DNA of 64,000 bases, from the NCBI GenBank assembly GCA_937981765.1, contig CALJOM010000006.1, positions 1-64,000 of the forward strand, read 5' to 3'. This document shows, piece after piece, positions 36,328 through 45,555 of the stretch. The position numbers and the translations under genes are program-made. The notes beneath the pieces are model-generated. The model searched no databases. It had not been told where the DNA came from and was given only the letters and a program-made list of their open reading frames with translations. The DNA is from an uncultured Bacteroidales bacterium (lineage in GTDB: Bacteria > Bacteroidota > Bacteroidia > Bacteroidales > Salinivirgaceae). Each line of letters begins with the position of its first letter. The stretch's first letter is position 1.

Positions 36328-37320
36328 ATGATCGATTTATACCCGTTGAAATTTAAACCCATCTATAAAACAAAGATTTGGGGAGGACCCCGTATACGCA
36401 AACAGCTCAATTTTATCGATGCTCCCGATAACTGTGGTGAGGTGTGGTTGCTTAGTTCCCTGCCGGGCGATGTTAGTGAGGTGTCGGAAGGTTTTCTGGC
36501 CGAGAACAACCTGCTGGAGCTTATAGAGGTGTATATGGGCGATTTGGTTGGGGATAAAGTTTATGAAAAATTTGGAGACGAATTCCCGTTACTTTTTAAA
36601 ATTATCGATGCCAATCAAAAATTGTCAGTTCAGGTTCATCCGGAAGATAATCTAGCCAAAGAGCGGCATCATTCCTATGGAAAAACAGAAATGTGGCATA
36701 TCCTCGAATCCGTCCCTCATGCTCAGGTGGTTACCAACCTAAAATCGGGTACTACGCCCGAAATTCTCAAACAATTTCTTTCGCAGAACAGAGTTGAAGA
36801 CATTTTGGTCAGCGAATCGGTTTCTCCGGGCGATTACTTTTTTATTGAGGCCGGAAGGGTTCATGCTATCGGAGAAGGGATTCTATTTGCTGAAATACAA
36901 CAATCGAGCGATATTACCTACAGGCTTTACGATTATAACCGAACCGATTCCAATGGAGATACTCGGGAGTTGCATGTGGATTTAGCTCTTGATGCAATTA
37001 ATTATAACCTTACTGAGAGGGCTAAAATTAGGGTTAATAGCACACCTAATTTTTTCAACCGGGTTGTGACATCGCCCTATTTTACAGTAAATCAGTTATC
37101 CTTCGACAAGCCAACCGAACGTGATTATGCCGATTTGGATTCGTTTGTAGTGTATCTATGCATCGAGGGTGAGTGTGAAATTGGCTACGAAAACGGCAAC
37201 GGAACCTTTCGATTATGCAAGGGTGAAGTTATTTTAATTCCAGCCATGCTTACCACTCTATATTTAAAACCAACTAAAACAGAGACCAAACTACTGGAAG
37301 TGTATATTGAGGAGGAATAA
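36328..37320 (+). CDS. manA: Mannose-6-phosphate isomerase, class I (short form)
   Basis: 330 residues from the ATG at 36328. Conserved start IDLYPLKFKPIYKTKIWGG; zinc-site segments are SVQVHPEDNLA and GKTEMWHIL, with Glu in AGRVHAIGEGILFAEIQQSSDITYRLYDY. It interconverts fructose-6-phosphate and mannose-6-phosphate using zinc, supplying GDP-mannose precursors. The length matches the short bacterial cupin-type isomerases. The engB ATG follows its stop by 3 bases. Confidence 0.94.
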   Translation: MIDLYPLKFKPIYKTKIWGGPRIRKQLNFIDAPDNCGEVWLLSSLPGDVSEVSEGFLAENNLLELIEVYMGDLVGDKVYEKFGDEFPLLFKIIDANQKLSVQVHPEDNLAKERHHSYGKTEMWHILESVPHAQVVTNLKSGTTPEILKQFLSQNRVEDILVSESVSPGDYFFIEAGRVHAIGEGILFAEIQQSSDITYRLYDYNRTDSNGDTRELHVDLALDAINYNLTERAKIRVNSTPNFFNRVVTSPYFTVNQLSFDKPTERDYADLDSFVVYLCIEGECEIGYENGNGTFRLCKGEVILIPAMLTTLYLKPTKTETKLLEVYIEEE

Positions 37321-37323
37321 CCC

Positions 37324-37929
37324 ATGCAAATAACGACCATTGAGTTTAAACAATCGGTTGCCACATTAGAACAATGCCCTGTTGCCAAATTTCCGGAAAT
37401 TGCATTTATTGGTCGGTCGAATGTTGGTAAGTCAAGCCTCATAAATTTTTTAGCCAATCGAAAAGAGTTGGCCAAAACATCACAAACCCCCGGGAAAACC
37501 CAAACCCTAAATTACTATCTGGTTAATAATCGATGGTATTTGGTGGATATGCCTGGGTATGGATATGCCCGCACCAGCCGTAAAAACCGGTTTGGGTGGG
37601 AGTTGTTGATTAAAAATTACATTTTGAAACGAGAAACCTTGTACAATCTCTTTCTGTTAGTAGATTCGAGGCACGAACCTTTGGCCACGGATCTTGATTT
37701 TATTCAATGGCTTGGAGAGAATAGAATACCTTTTACCATAGTTTTCACCAAAATCGATAAGATTTCTGCAACACAGCTTAATAAAAACCTTGTAAAATAC
37801 AAGAATAGACTTTTGCAAGATTGGGAGGAATTGCCTCCGATATTTTCTACATCCGTTATTGCCAATCATGGTAGACAAGAAATCCTAAATTATATCGATT
37901 ATATTTTGGATGCAACAACAAACAAATAA
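37324..37929 (+). CDS. engB: Ribosome biogenesis GTPase EngB (YihA/YsxC)
   Basis: 201 residues, normal length for the family. The GTPase motifs are in order: G1 GRSNVGKSSLI, G2 in TPGKTQTLNYY, G3 DMPGYGYA, G4 TKIDK. It is an essential GTPase in assembly of the 50S subunit. It starts 3 bases after manA and ends 3 bases before prs, so the three genes form one unit. Confidence 0.96.
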   Translation: MQITTIEFKQSVATLEQCPVAKFPEIAFIGRSNVGKSSLINFLANRKELAKTSQTPGKTQTLNYYLVNNRWYLVDMPGYGYARTSRKNRFGWELLIKNYILKRETLYNLFLLVDSRHEPLATDLDFIQWLGENRIPFTIVFTKIDKISATQLNKNLVKYKNRLLQDWEELPPIFSTSVIANHGRQEILNYIDYILDATTNK

Positions 37930-37932
37930 TTT

Positions 37933-38865
37933 ATGGAATCACCCATTAAAATTTTTTCATGCGAAGCATCGCAATACTTGGCTGAAGAGATAGCTGTTGC
38001 GTATGGGCAACCATTAGGAAAGAGCACATTAATCCGATTCAGCGACGGGGAATTTCAGCCTTCGTTTGAGGAAACTGTCAGAGGTGCCCATGTTTTTATA
38101 GTGCAATCAACATACCCTCCAACCGATAACCTAATGGAACTTTTGTTAACGATCGATGCAGCTAAGCGAGCTTCCGCCTACAAGGTTATTGCGGTTATTC
38201 CTTATTTTGGTTTTGCGCGCCAAGATAGAAAAGATAAACCGCGGGTTTCTATCGGAGCTAAATTAGTGGCTGATCTTCTCACCGCCGCCGGAGTTTCGAG
38301 GGTGATGACCATGGATTTGCATGCCGATCAAATTCAAGGATTTTTTAATATTCCGGTAGATCATTTATACGCTTCAACCGTACTAGTACCCTACATACGA
38401 AACCTAAATCTCCCCGATTTGGTAATTGGTGCCCCGGATATTGGCGGAGCAAAGCGAGCCAATGCCTATTCGAGGTTTTTACATGCCCCTATGGTTTTAG
38501 GGCATAAAACACGCAGTAAGGCTAATAATGTAGAGCAAATTACCATTATCGGCGACGTGAAGAATAAAAATGTGGTGATTGTTGATGATATGATCGATAC
38601 GGCAGGAACTGTTTGTAAGGCTGCTGAAATTATGATGGAGCTCGGGGCTAAAAGTATTCGGGTAGCTGTTACCCATCCTATCTTGTCGGGAAATGCTGTC
38701 GAGAAAATTGATAAGTCCCCTATCGAGGAGGTTATTGTTACCAACTCAATACCGCTTAAAACTTACTCTCCAAAAATAAATGTTCTTTCCATTGCAGGAT
38801 TGTTTGCTGATACTATTCGAAAGGTTTATCAATCGGAGTCTATCAGCGGAAATTTTATTGTTTAG
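37933..38865 (+). CDS. prs: Ribose-phosphate pyrophosphokinase
   Basis: 310 residues, typical class I PRPP synthetase. Conserved segments: IRFSDGEFQPSFEETVRG, YFGFARQDRKDKPR, MDLHADQIQGFFNIPVDHLYA, and the PRPP-binding loop VVIVDDMIDTAGTV. It makes PRPP from ribose-5-phosphate and ATP, the substrate of the PurF encoded at 28726-30624. It is the last gene of the manA-engB-prs unit, ended by a bidirectional terminator. Confidence 0.97.
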   Translation: MESPIKIFSCEASQYLAEEIAVAYGQPLGKSTLIRFSDGEFQPSFEETVRGAHVFIVQSTYPPTDNLMELLLTIDAAKRASAYKVIAVIPYFGFARQDRKDKPRVSIGAKLVADLLTAAGVSRVMTMDLHADQIQGFFNIPVDHLYASTVLVPYIRNLNLPDLVIGAPDIGGAKRANAYSRFLHAPMVLGHKTRSKANNVEQITIIGDVKNKNVVIVDDMIDTAGTVCKAAEIMMELGAKSIRVAVTHPILSGNAVEKIDKSPIEEVIVTNSIPLKTYSPKINVLSIAGLFADTIRKVYQSESISGNFIV

Positions 38866-38881
38866 GAATATAATTGCAACT

Positions 38882-38912
38882 AAAAAAGGGTTGGCTTTGC
38901 CAACCCTTTTTT
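38882..38912. terminator. Bidirectional terminator between prs and the dcw operon
   Basis: Perfect 14-base stem AAAAAAGGGTTGGC / GCCAACCCTTTTTT with loop TTT. The A and T runs on both sides let it serve the plus-strand prs unit and the minus-strand dcw operon. Confidence 0.93.
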
Positions 38913-38933
38913 AGTAACTAGAATGATTGTCTG

Positions 38934-39383
38934 TTACGACAATAGTTTTTTTACAGTATCGGCAATTGCTTTGTTATCGGCTTTCCCTGCCAGGATGGAA
39001 GTGGCTTTTCCCATTACTTTCCCCATATCTTTTACGGATTGGGCACCAACCTCGCGAATAATTTGCCCGATAATTTCTTGTAGTTCCTCGTTGCTCATTG
39101 GAGCGGGTAAGAATTCTTTGATAATGTTGGCTTCAAATTCTTCTTTTTCAGCCAAATCACTCCGGTTTTGCTGGCGGTAAATTTGGGCGGAATCTCTTCG
39201 TTGTTTAACCAATTTTTGGAGCATTTTAATAAATTGCTCTTCGGAGATTTCGCCTGTGGCTCCTTCCTTGGTTTTTTCCAATAAAATGGCCGATTTTATG
39301 GCTCTTAAAGCCTCGAGGCGTTCGCGTTGTTTGCTTTTCATTGCCTCTTTAATTAATTCGTTTATGCGTTCTTCTGGTGTCAT
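38934..39383 (-). CDS. yqeY: GatB/YqeY domain protein
   Basis: 149 residues, all helical: ERINELIKEAMKSKQRERLEALRAIKSAIL, then MLQKLVKQRRDSAQIYRQQNR and EFLPAPMSNEELQEIIGQII, the YqeY fold related to the tail domain of GatB. It is suspected to bind tRNA, with no settled activity. It lies 12 bases after ftsZ and is the last gene of the dcw run, just before the shared terminator. The ftsZ-yqeY linkage is common in Bacteroidetes. Confidence 0.92.
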   Translation of the reverse strand: MTPEERINELIKEAMKSKQRERLEALRAIKSAILLEKTKEGATGEISEEQFIKMLQKLVKQRRDSAQIYRQQNRSDLAEKEEFEANIIKEFLPAPMSNEELQEIIGQIIREVGAQSVKDMGKVMGKATSILAGKADNKAIADTVKKLLS

Positions 39384-39395
39384 AGCAATAAAGTT

Positions 39396-40817
39396 TTAAT
39401 CAACGTTTTTGTCAAGGTAAGGGCTTGCTTGCCTGAAAATATCATCATCGCTATCATCTAAAGAGATACGATAACGACTTATGGTTGCAGAGTCGGTGTT
39501 TGTTTCCGAAGTCATAAGATTTTCTATGCCTGCTTTTCCCCCTCTTCGTAAAATGGCGGGTTGTGACTCCATTTCTTCCAGTAGATTTTTGTCTATCAGG
39601 TAGGTAGGGCTGTCAATAAGTGGAGGATTTTCGGTTGAGCGTTCTAAGGTTCTGGGGGCTGATGTACCCGGTTGTGGTTTTGCTTCAACGGGTTTGATTT
39701 TAGGAGTTGGAATTTTAGTTGTGGAAGCCATCGACATTTTTTCATCAGGTATATCTGTAGATTTTGGTTCGGTTGGGTTATTTGAGCCTACAGGAACTTT
39801 AATAACTTCTCTGGCTTTCTGAATTTCGAGTTCCGGAATTATATTTTCGGGGAACCCGGTTGCAATTACAGTTAAATGAATTTTATCTCCTAAGTTTTCA
39901 TCGTAAGTTAATCCCCACAAAATTTCGGCATTGTTTCCGGCGGCATTTTGCAGATATTCGGCAATCTCCCCTATTTCATCAATTTTAATATCGTTTTCTT
40001 TTCCACTAGTGATGTTGAATAGTATGTTTTTGGCTCCATAAATATTGTTGTTGTTGAGTAGTGGGGATTTGAGAGCTTCGGTTACTACTTTCATTGCCCT
40101 GTCGTTGCCGCTTGCCTCGGCTGCTCCCATTAGGGCTACTCCTGAGTTTGACATTACTGTTCTTACATCCTCAAAATCTCTGTTTATATACCCCGGAACA
40201 GTGATTATTTCGGCAATACTTTTGGCTGCAATTGTCAATACATTATCGGCCATGGCAAATCCGCCTAAACCGCTTTTGTCTCCGAAATATTCCTTAATTT
40301 TTTCGTTGTCGATAACAATAAGTGCATCCACATGTTTTTTAAGCTGTTGTATGCCTTCTAAGGCGTTATTCATCTTGTGTGTCCCTTCCCATTTGAAAGG
40401 TGTGGTTACTATGGCTACTGTGAGAATACCCAGTTTTTTAGCTTCCTCTGCTATGATTGGTGCTGCCCCAGTGCCTGTTCCACCACCTAACCCTGCGGTT
40501 ATAAATACCATTTTTGTATTCTCACTTAGAAGCTTCACTATCTGATCGATGCTTTCAAGGGCTGCTTGTCTGCCTCTGTCTGGCTTATGCCCGGCCCCTC
40601 GCCCTTCGGAAACAGTTGGCCCAAGCTGAAGTTTAATCGGAACCGGACTTGCATTCAGGACTTGCAAATCGGTGTTGCAGACTACAAAATCAACATCTCG
40701 TATGCCTGTTATATACATGTTGTTTACTGCATTGCCTCCACCTCCTCCAACCCCTATCACTTTGATGATTGAGGATCGGTGTTTTGGTAAATCGAAATTT
40801 ATTATCGGATCTTTCAT
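39396..40817 (-). CDS. ftsZ: Cell-division tubulin homologue FtsZ
   Basis: 473 residues. The GTPase core covers about 1-320, with the tubulin signature GGGTGTGAAPI and the N-terminal IKVIGVGGGGGNAVNNM. The synergy-loop-containing second domain follows. A long, variable linker of about 120 residues (342-460) ends in IFRQASPYLDKNVD, a divergent C-terminal conserved peptide that would contact FtsA. FtsZ polymerises into the division ring. The gene follows ftsA by 29 bases and precedes yqeY. Confidence 0.97.
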   Translation of the reverse strand: MKDPIINFDLPKHRSSIIKVIGVGGGGGNAVNNMYITGIRDVDFVVCNTDLQVLNASPVPIKLQLGPTVSEGRGAGHKPDRGRQAALESIDQIVKLLSENTKMVFITAGLGGGTGTGAAPIIAEEAKKLGILTVAIVTTPFKWEGTHKMNNALEGIQQLKKHVDALIVIDNEKIKEYFGDKSGLGGFAMADNVLTIAAKSIAEIITVPGYINRDFEDVRTVMSNSGVALMGAAEASGNDRAMKVVTEALKSPLLNNNNIYGAKNILFNITSGKENDIKIDEIGEIAEYLQNAAGNNAEILWGLTYDENLGDKIHLTVIATGFPENIIPELEIQKAREVIKVPVGSNNPTEPKSTDIPDEKMSMASTTKIPTPKIKPVEAKPQPGTSAPRTLERSTENPPLIDSPTYLIDKNLLEEMESQPAILRRGGKAGIENLMTSETNTDSATISRYRISLDDSDDDIFRQASPYLDKNVD

Positions 40818-40846
40818 AGCTTTTGTTTTAAGGGTGACGTGAAATA

Positions 40847-42229
40847 TTACCTGCTTTCTGGGTCGTCCATATTATACTCTTTTAGAGAGAAAAATTTTTC
40901 GCTAAAATGGTTAAACCATTGTGAAATTCCGTTGTTTTTGGGCAAGCCAAAAATTTTCTTTAACTCGTTTTTCCCAGAAGGTGTGTTGCTAGTTTCTTTC
41001 TGGGTTTCGTGTTCTATCTTTTCGTTAGCCTCAACTGTAAAAATTTCGGGATTGTTGGCCAGTTCTTCCTCAAGATCTTCAAAACCTAGGATTATTAAAC
41101 CAAGGATTGTTGAATAAATTGGGTTGTTCAGTTCTTTAAAGCTCTCTGAGGTAAACGACACTCTGGGATAGGCAACCCGAACATCTTTACCTGTGTGGTA
41201 GGCAATTAGTTGGGGAAGATTTTTCAGCATAGCTCCACCACCGGTAATCACGATTCCGGCAGCTAATTTGTTGGTGATTTGGGCATGTTTAAGTTCTTGA
41301 ATAACCAATTCAATGATTTCTGTCATTCGGTATTCAATGGTTTTGGCAATGATTGTGAAATTTATTTCCCGACTCGGACGTCCACTATGGCCTTCTACCA
41401 CAGCTACTTTGTGCTCTAGCGATTGGTCGGCTGCAATGGCGTGTCCACATTCAATTTTGATTTTTTCGGCTTCTCGTTCAAGCAGAAATAGGGTTTTGCG
41501 CAAATCTTCAGTAACAGAATTACCCCCGAATGGAATAACGGCGGTGTGTTGAACACACTCCTGGTGATAAACAGCCAAGTCGGTGGTTCCACCTCCGATA
41601 TCGATCATGGCTACTCCCATTTCTATTTCTTCCGGTGTTAACACGGCTGCTGCTGAGGCCAGGGGTTCCAGGAATATTTTTTTAACCTTTAATCCGGCGT
41701 CTTCAATACATCGACGCAAAATGCGAATCGGAGATAGCTCTCCAATTACAATGTGAAACGATGCTTCTAATTTTTTCCCTATATATCCTATTGGATCGGC
41801 TAGTCCCGAAATTTTATCTACCGTATAACTTTTGGGGATTACATGGATTACTTCAAAACCTACATCATAGGTTAAATTCTCTATGGATTTGATTAGCCGG
41901 GCTACTTCTTCCTTGGTTATTGGCTCTTCTTCGTTTTCACGAATGATGTATCCGTGGTGAACTTTTGACCGAATATGATGACCGGCCATTCCTACATAAA
42001 CCTCTTTTACCATCACACCGGCTTGTTGCTGTGCTTTTGAAATAGCGCTGGATATACTCTTAACTGTTTCCGGAAGATTAAGTACGGTTCCTTTTTTCAC
42101 TCCAATGCTCTTTTCTTTTCCATAGCCAAGAATGTCAATGGAACCATTTTCGTTTTTCCTTGCAATGATGGCTACAACTTTGGTTGTTCCAACATCAATC
42201 GCCCCGATGATTTTACTTTTGCCTGCCAT
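40847..42229 (-). CDS. ftsA: Cell-division actin homologue FtsA
   Basis: 460 residues. The actin-like ATPase has phosphate-1 motif AIDVGTTKVVAI, the SHS2/1C domain region (about 85-165), phosphate-2 motif MIDIGGGTTDLAVY, and adenosine motif GIVITGGGAML. After the core, an extended tail ends in the amphipathic stretch ISQWFNHFSEKFFSLKEY, a plausible membrane-targeting helix. FtsA tethers FtsZ filaments to the membrane and recruits later division proteins. It lies between ftsQ (3-base gap) and ftsZ. Confidence 0.96.
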   Translation of the reverse strand: MAGKSKIIGAIDVGTTKVVAIIARKNENGSIDILGYGKEKSIGVKKGTVLNLPETVKSISSAISKAQQQAGVMVKEVYVGMAGHHIRSKVHHGYIIRENEEEPITKEEVARLIKSIENLTYDVGFEVIHVIPKSYTVDKISGLADPIGYIGKKLEASFHIVIGELSPIRILRRCIEDAGLKVKKIFLEPLASAAAVLTPEEIEMGVAMIDIGGGTTDLAVYHQECVQHTAVIPFGGNSVTEDLRKTLFLLEREAEKIKIECGHAIAADQSLEHKVAVVEGHSGRPSREINFTIIAKTIEYRMTEIIELVIQELKHAQITNKLAAGIVITGGGAMLKNLPQLIAYHTGKDVRVAYPRVSFTSESFKELNNPIYSTILGLIILGFEDLEEELANNPEIFTVEANEKIEHETQKETSNTPSGKNELKKIFGLPKNNGISQWFNHFSEKFFSLKEYNMDDPESR

Positions 42230-42232
42230 ATA

Positions 42233-43021
42233 TTAACGTTTTACACAAATTACTTGATTTGAATATTTGAGGTTTACAACTTTGTATTTTTGCCAGCCTA
42301 AGTTATTAAAACCCTTATAATAAAATGCTTTAAGCCGGAAAAACTTATCAACAATGTTTTCAGCATCGCCCAAAACAATGTAATGCATGCCAATCTTGGG
42401 AACTAGCAAAAAATCGCCGTCCTGATAGTGGATTTGTTCAATTTGAGCTTTTAGAAATTCGTCCTCATTAATAAACTGAACTATTGATAGTAACTCTTTT
42501 AATGGCTGTCGACGAGATTTGTTGTGATACACAGAGTCGAGGGGAAGTGCCAACCTCGATGGGGCAGACTCGTGAAATTCTCCTGTTGCCACTAGAACTC
42601 TGGCGGTAAAATTTTTGGATAAGGGCATTACATAGCCTTCGGTGTCGATATAAAAGCCGAGTTGATATTTATTTATGACACGAATTAATGGTTCACGTAA
42701 CACAAGATAAATATTGAGACTACCATCGTACGACGGATATACCCCCACTCTCTTTATAAATGGGATGTTGGATGCTATATTGCTGGCTATCTGATATTTG
42801 TTTATCTGATTCAGTGGCTTTCCGTAAACTTCTATGCGTTTGTTTTCCAACAGGTGAAGTATATCGTTGTTTGAGACTAGTGGGTTTAGTGTATCGGCAA
42901 GGGAAATTTCAATCGTAGAACACTCAACTTCACCCGCTTTTTTGGCAGCAAATCCTGCACTAAAGAGAATGTAGGCTAAGACAAATGTCCAAACAATTAT
43001 TTCCTTGAACCGATGTTTCAT
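42233..43021 (-). CDS. ftsQ: Cell-division protein FtsQ/DivIB-like
   Basis: 262 residues. A short basic cytoplasmic start is followed by one transmembrane helix (about 8-28, IIVWTFVLAYILFSAGFAA), a POTRA-like region (about 35-110, with VYPSYDGSLNIYLVLREP) and a beta domain ending KYKVVNLKYSNQVICVKR. FtsQ links early and late division proteins through FtsL and FtsB. Sequence similarity across phyla is low; the call rests on topology, the POTRA pattern and the position between murC (four-base overlap) and ftsA. Confidence 0.9.
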   Translation of the reverse strand: MKHRFKEIIVWTFVLAYILFSAGFAAKKAGEVECSTIEISLADTLNPLVSNNDILHLLENKRIEVYGKPLNQINKYQIASNIASNIPFIKRVGVYPSYDGSLNIYLVLREPLIRVINKYQLGFYIDTEGYVMPLSKNFTARVLVATGEFHESAPSRLALPLDSVYHNKSRRQPLKELLSIVQFINEDEFLKAQIEQIHYQDGDFLLVPKIGMHYIVLGDAENIVDKFFRLKAFYYKGFNNLGWQKYKVVNLKYSNQVICVKR

Positions 43022-44406
43022 ACTCTGGCGTTAATGATTTTTTGGATGGTTTCGGCAAAGTTGCCAATATTCCCGGCTCCCATGGTTATAAGAACCTCGA
43101 AGTGTTGGGTGCGGATAAGTTCTGTTAGTTTTTCAGGTTCGAGTAGTTCGCTATTGGGTATCTTTGAAGCCAATTTTTGGCTTGTAACACCCGGTATTGG
43201 TTTTTCTCTTGCCGGATAGATAGGTAAGAGATATGTTTTATCGGCTTTTGATAAGGCTGCAACAAAATCGCTAAAAAGATCTTGCGTACGGGAATATAGG
43301 TGCGGTTGGAAAATAATGGTAATTTTTTTATTGGGGTGAATTATTCGGGCAGAATTGATACACGACTCGATTTCTTGTGGATGGTGCGCATAATCGTCGA
43401 TATAGGTTTCTTTCCCAGAGCAGAGCACTTCAAAACGTCGTTTTACTCCTCTAAATGTTTTTAATCCAATTTCCAGTGAATTTGTGTCTATCCCTGCTAA
43501 AAGGGTTAGTGCGGATGCAGCTATTGAATTTTCAAGGTTATGATATCCGGGCACTCCGGTTTTTAATCCCTTTATTTCACCGTGCGGGGTAATAAGGTCA
43601 AAATTGTAGCAACCATTCAATGGTTGAATATTTTTTGCATAAAACGATGCTTTGGAGTTTCCCACATCGTAGGTGTAGGATTCAATGTGTGAAGGGATTG
43701 CGAATTTGAGTGAATGTTTGAAGATCAGTTTTCCATTCTCTTTAATTTGCCCAACAAATTGCTCAAAGGCATTGAGAATGTTTTGATAAGAGTAGTAGAT
43801 ATCGAGATGGTCTGAATCAATGGAGGAAATTAGGGCAATGTCGGGGTAAAATTGTAGGAATGCGCGGTCGAACTCGTCAGCCTCGGCTACTAAAAGGCGA
43901 GATTTTTCTGAGAGAAGGAGATTGGTTCCGTAGTTTGCGGCAATTCCTCCTATGAAGGCGTTTACTCCCTGCGGTTGCTGGTTTAGAATATGTGCAGTTA
44001 GTGCGGTTGTGGTTGTTTTACCATGGGTTCCAGATATGGCTATAAGTTTGTGCCCTGCGGCTATGGTGCCAATCATTTGTGAGCGTCGGATTACTTTTGC
44101 CTGAATTGAATTCCAAAAGGTTAGTATATCTAAATCGTCGGGGACAGCGGGTGTTCTTACTACCAACGTTTTGGTGTTTTTAATTTCCGGCGAAATCAAC
44201 GTAGGATCGTCTTGATAAATGATTTTTATGCCTTCGCTTTCAAGTTCTTGGGTGAGAGGGGTTTTGGTCAGATCGTAGCCTTCAACTGTCATTCCCATTG
44301 CTCGGCAATAACGGGCTATGGCACTCATTCCAATGCCTCCGATTCCGGCTAAATATACTGCGCCGAAAGTTTTTAAATCAAACGTGTTTCTATCAGCCTC
44401 AAGCAT
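43018..44406 (-). CDS. murC: UDP-N-acetylmuramate--L-alanine ligase
   Basis: 462 residues. The N-terminal nucleotide-binding domain has VYLAGIGGIGMSAIAR, the central ATP-binding motif is ISGTHGKTTTTALTAHIL, and the C-terminal domain has DDYAHHPQEI and FQPHLYSRT. It adds the first amino acid of the peptidoglycan stem. The start overlaps the murG stop by 8 bases and the stop overlaps ftsQ by 4, so translation is coupled through the operon. Confidence 0.96.
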   Translation of the reverse strand: MLEADRNTFDLKTFGAVYLAGIGGIGMSAIARYCRAMGMTVEGYDLTKTPLTQELESEGIKIIYQDDPTLISPEIKNTKTLVVRTPAVPDDLDILTFWNSIQAKVIRRSQMIGTIAAGHKLIAISGTHGKTTTTALTAHILNQQPQGVNAFIGGIAANYGTNLLLSEKSRLLVAEADEFDRAFLQFYPDIALISSIDSDHLDIYYSYQNILNAFEQFVGQIKENGKLIFKHSLKFAIPSHIESYTYDVGNSKASFYAKNIQPLNGCYNFDLITPHGEIKGLKTGVPGYHNLENSIAASALTLLAGIDTNSLEIGLKTFRGVKRRFEVLCSGKETYIDDYAHHPQEIESCINSARIIHPNKKITIIFQPHLYSRTQDLFSDFVAALSKADKTYLLPIYPAREKPIPGVTSQKLASKIPNSELLEPEKLTELIRTQHFEVLITMGAGNIGNFAETIQKIINARV

Positions 44407-45520
44407 ACAATTCTGGGGTTAAACAATTGACAATTTCGGCCGTAATTTTTTGGTCGGCGTTGGGTTTAGCCAATTTTCGGATGTTCTGGGAAAGATCATC
44501 CATGAGTTCTTTATCGCTTAGTGTTTTTTCAATAACCTTCTGAAGGGTTTCGATTTTGTTGTCGGGGAGGAGGATGGCAGCCTGACGTTCCGACAGAGCC
44601 CGTGCATTATGGGTTTGGTGATCTTCGGCCACATTGGGGCTGGGGATAAGTATTACCGGTTTCCCGGCGAAACATAGTTCGGAAATGGTTCCGGCTCCTG
44701 CCCTGGATATGATGAGGTCGGCGGCTGTAAAAGCCATATCCATTTCGTCGATAAATTTTACAATGTGTACCGAAGAGTCTTCTTTTACATTGCTGCGTTG
44801 CCGCATTTGTTCAAAGTAGAGCGATCCGGTTTGCCACAAAAGTTGGAGGTCCGATTGCTCGAACCAGGATACTAGTTTAAGAATCTGATTATTAATTGAA
44901 CGTGCACCAAGGCTTCCTCCGAGGACTAATACGGTAGTTTTGTGGGGATTTAATCCGAGAAAATCTCTGGCATACGCGGCTGAAGTTTCAATAGAAGTTA
45001 TTTCTTTACGAACCGGATTTCCGGTGTAGACAATTTTTTCTTTGGGGAAAAATCGCTCCATGCCTTCATAAGCAACACAAATCTTAGTGGCTTTTTTTGC
45101 CAAAATTTTGTTGGTAACACCAGCGTAGCTGTTTTGTTCCTGAATTATGAATGGGACTTTAAAAATTCCTGCCCAAGCCAAAACCGGACCACTGGCAAAG
45201 CCACCAAATCCAGCGGCTACATCGGGTTTAAACTCCTTAATGATTTTTCGAGCTTTCAATAAACTAACAATGAGTGAATAGATGAATGGGAATATCTTAA
45301 ACGAAAATTTCCGGGGCATTCCTTTAACCGGCAAGCCTACTATTCGAAATCCGGCTTTAGGTACTTTTTCCATTTCCATTTTGCCCTGAGCTCCCACAAA
45401 AAGGATTTCAGCGTCAGGAAACTTCTCTTTAAAAGAAGAGGCAACCGCCAACGCGGGGTAAATGTGTCCTCCGGTTCCACCTGCACTAATTAACAATCGT
45501 ATTGGCCTTTTAGAAATCAT
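44399..45520 (-). CDS. murG: Undecaprenyl-PP-MurNAc-pentapeptide GlcNAc transferase
   Basis: 373 residues of GT-B fold (family GT28). Glycine-rich loops are ISAGGTGGHIYPALAVA and LVLGGSLGARSIN, with the hydrophobic membrane patch KIFPFIYSLIVSLLKA between them. The UDP-GlcNAc site is IISRAGAGTISELCFAGKP. It converts lipid I to lipid II at the inner face of the membrane. It lies 35 bases downstream of ftsW and overlaps murC. Confidence 0.96.
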   Translation of the reverse strand: MISKRPIRLLISAGGTGGHIYPALAVASSFKEKFPDAEILFVGAQGKMEMEKVPKAGFRIVGLPVKGMPRKFSFKIFPFIYSLIVSLLKARKIIKEFKPDVAAGFGGFASGPVLAWAGIFKVPFIIQEQNSYAGVTNKILAKKATKICVAYEGMERFFPKEKIVYTGNPVRKEITSIETSAAYARDFLGLNPHKTTVLVLGGSLGARSINNQILKLVSWFEQSDLQLLWQTGSLYFEQMRQRSNVKEDSSVHIVKFIDEMDMAFTAADLIISRAGAGTISELCFAGKPVILIPSPNVAEDHQTHNARALSERQAAILLPDNKIETLQKVIEKTLSDKELMDDLSQNIRKLAKPNADQKITAEIVNCLTPELYA

Positions 45521-45555
45521 CCGCTTAAGGTTTTCTGTGTTATTGTTGGGGAATA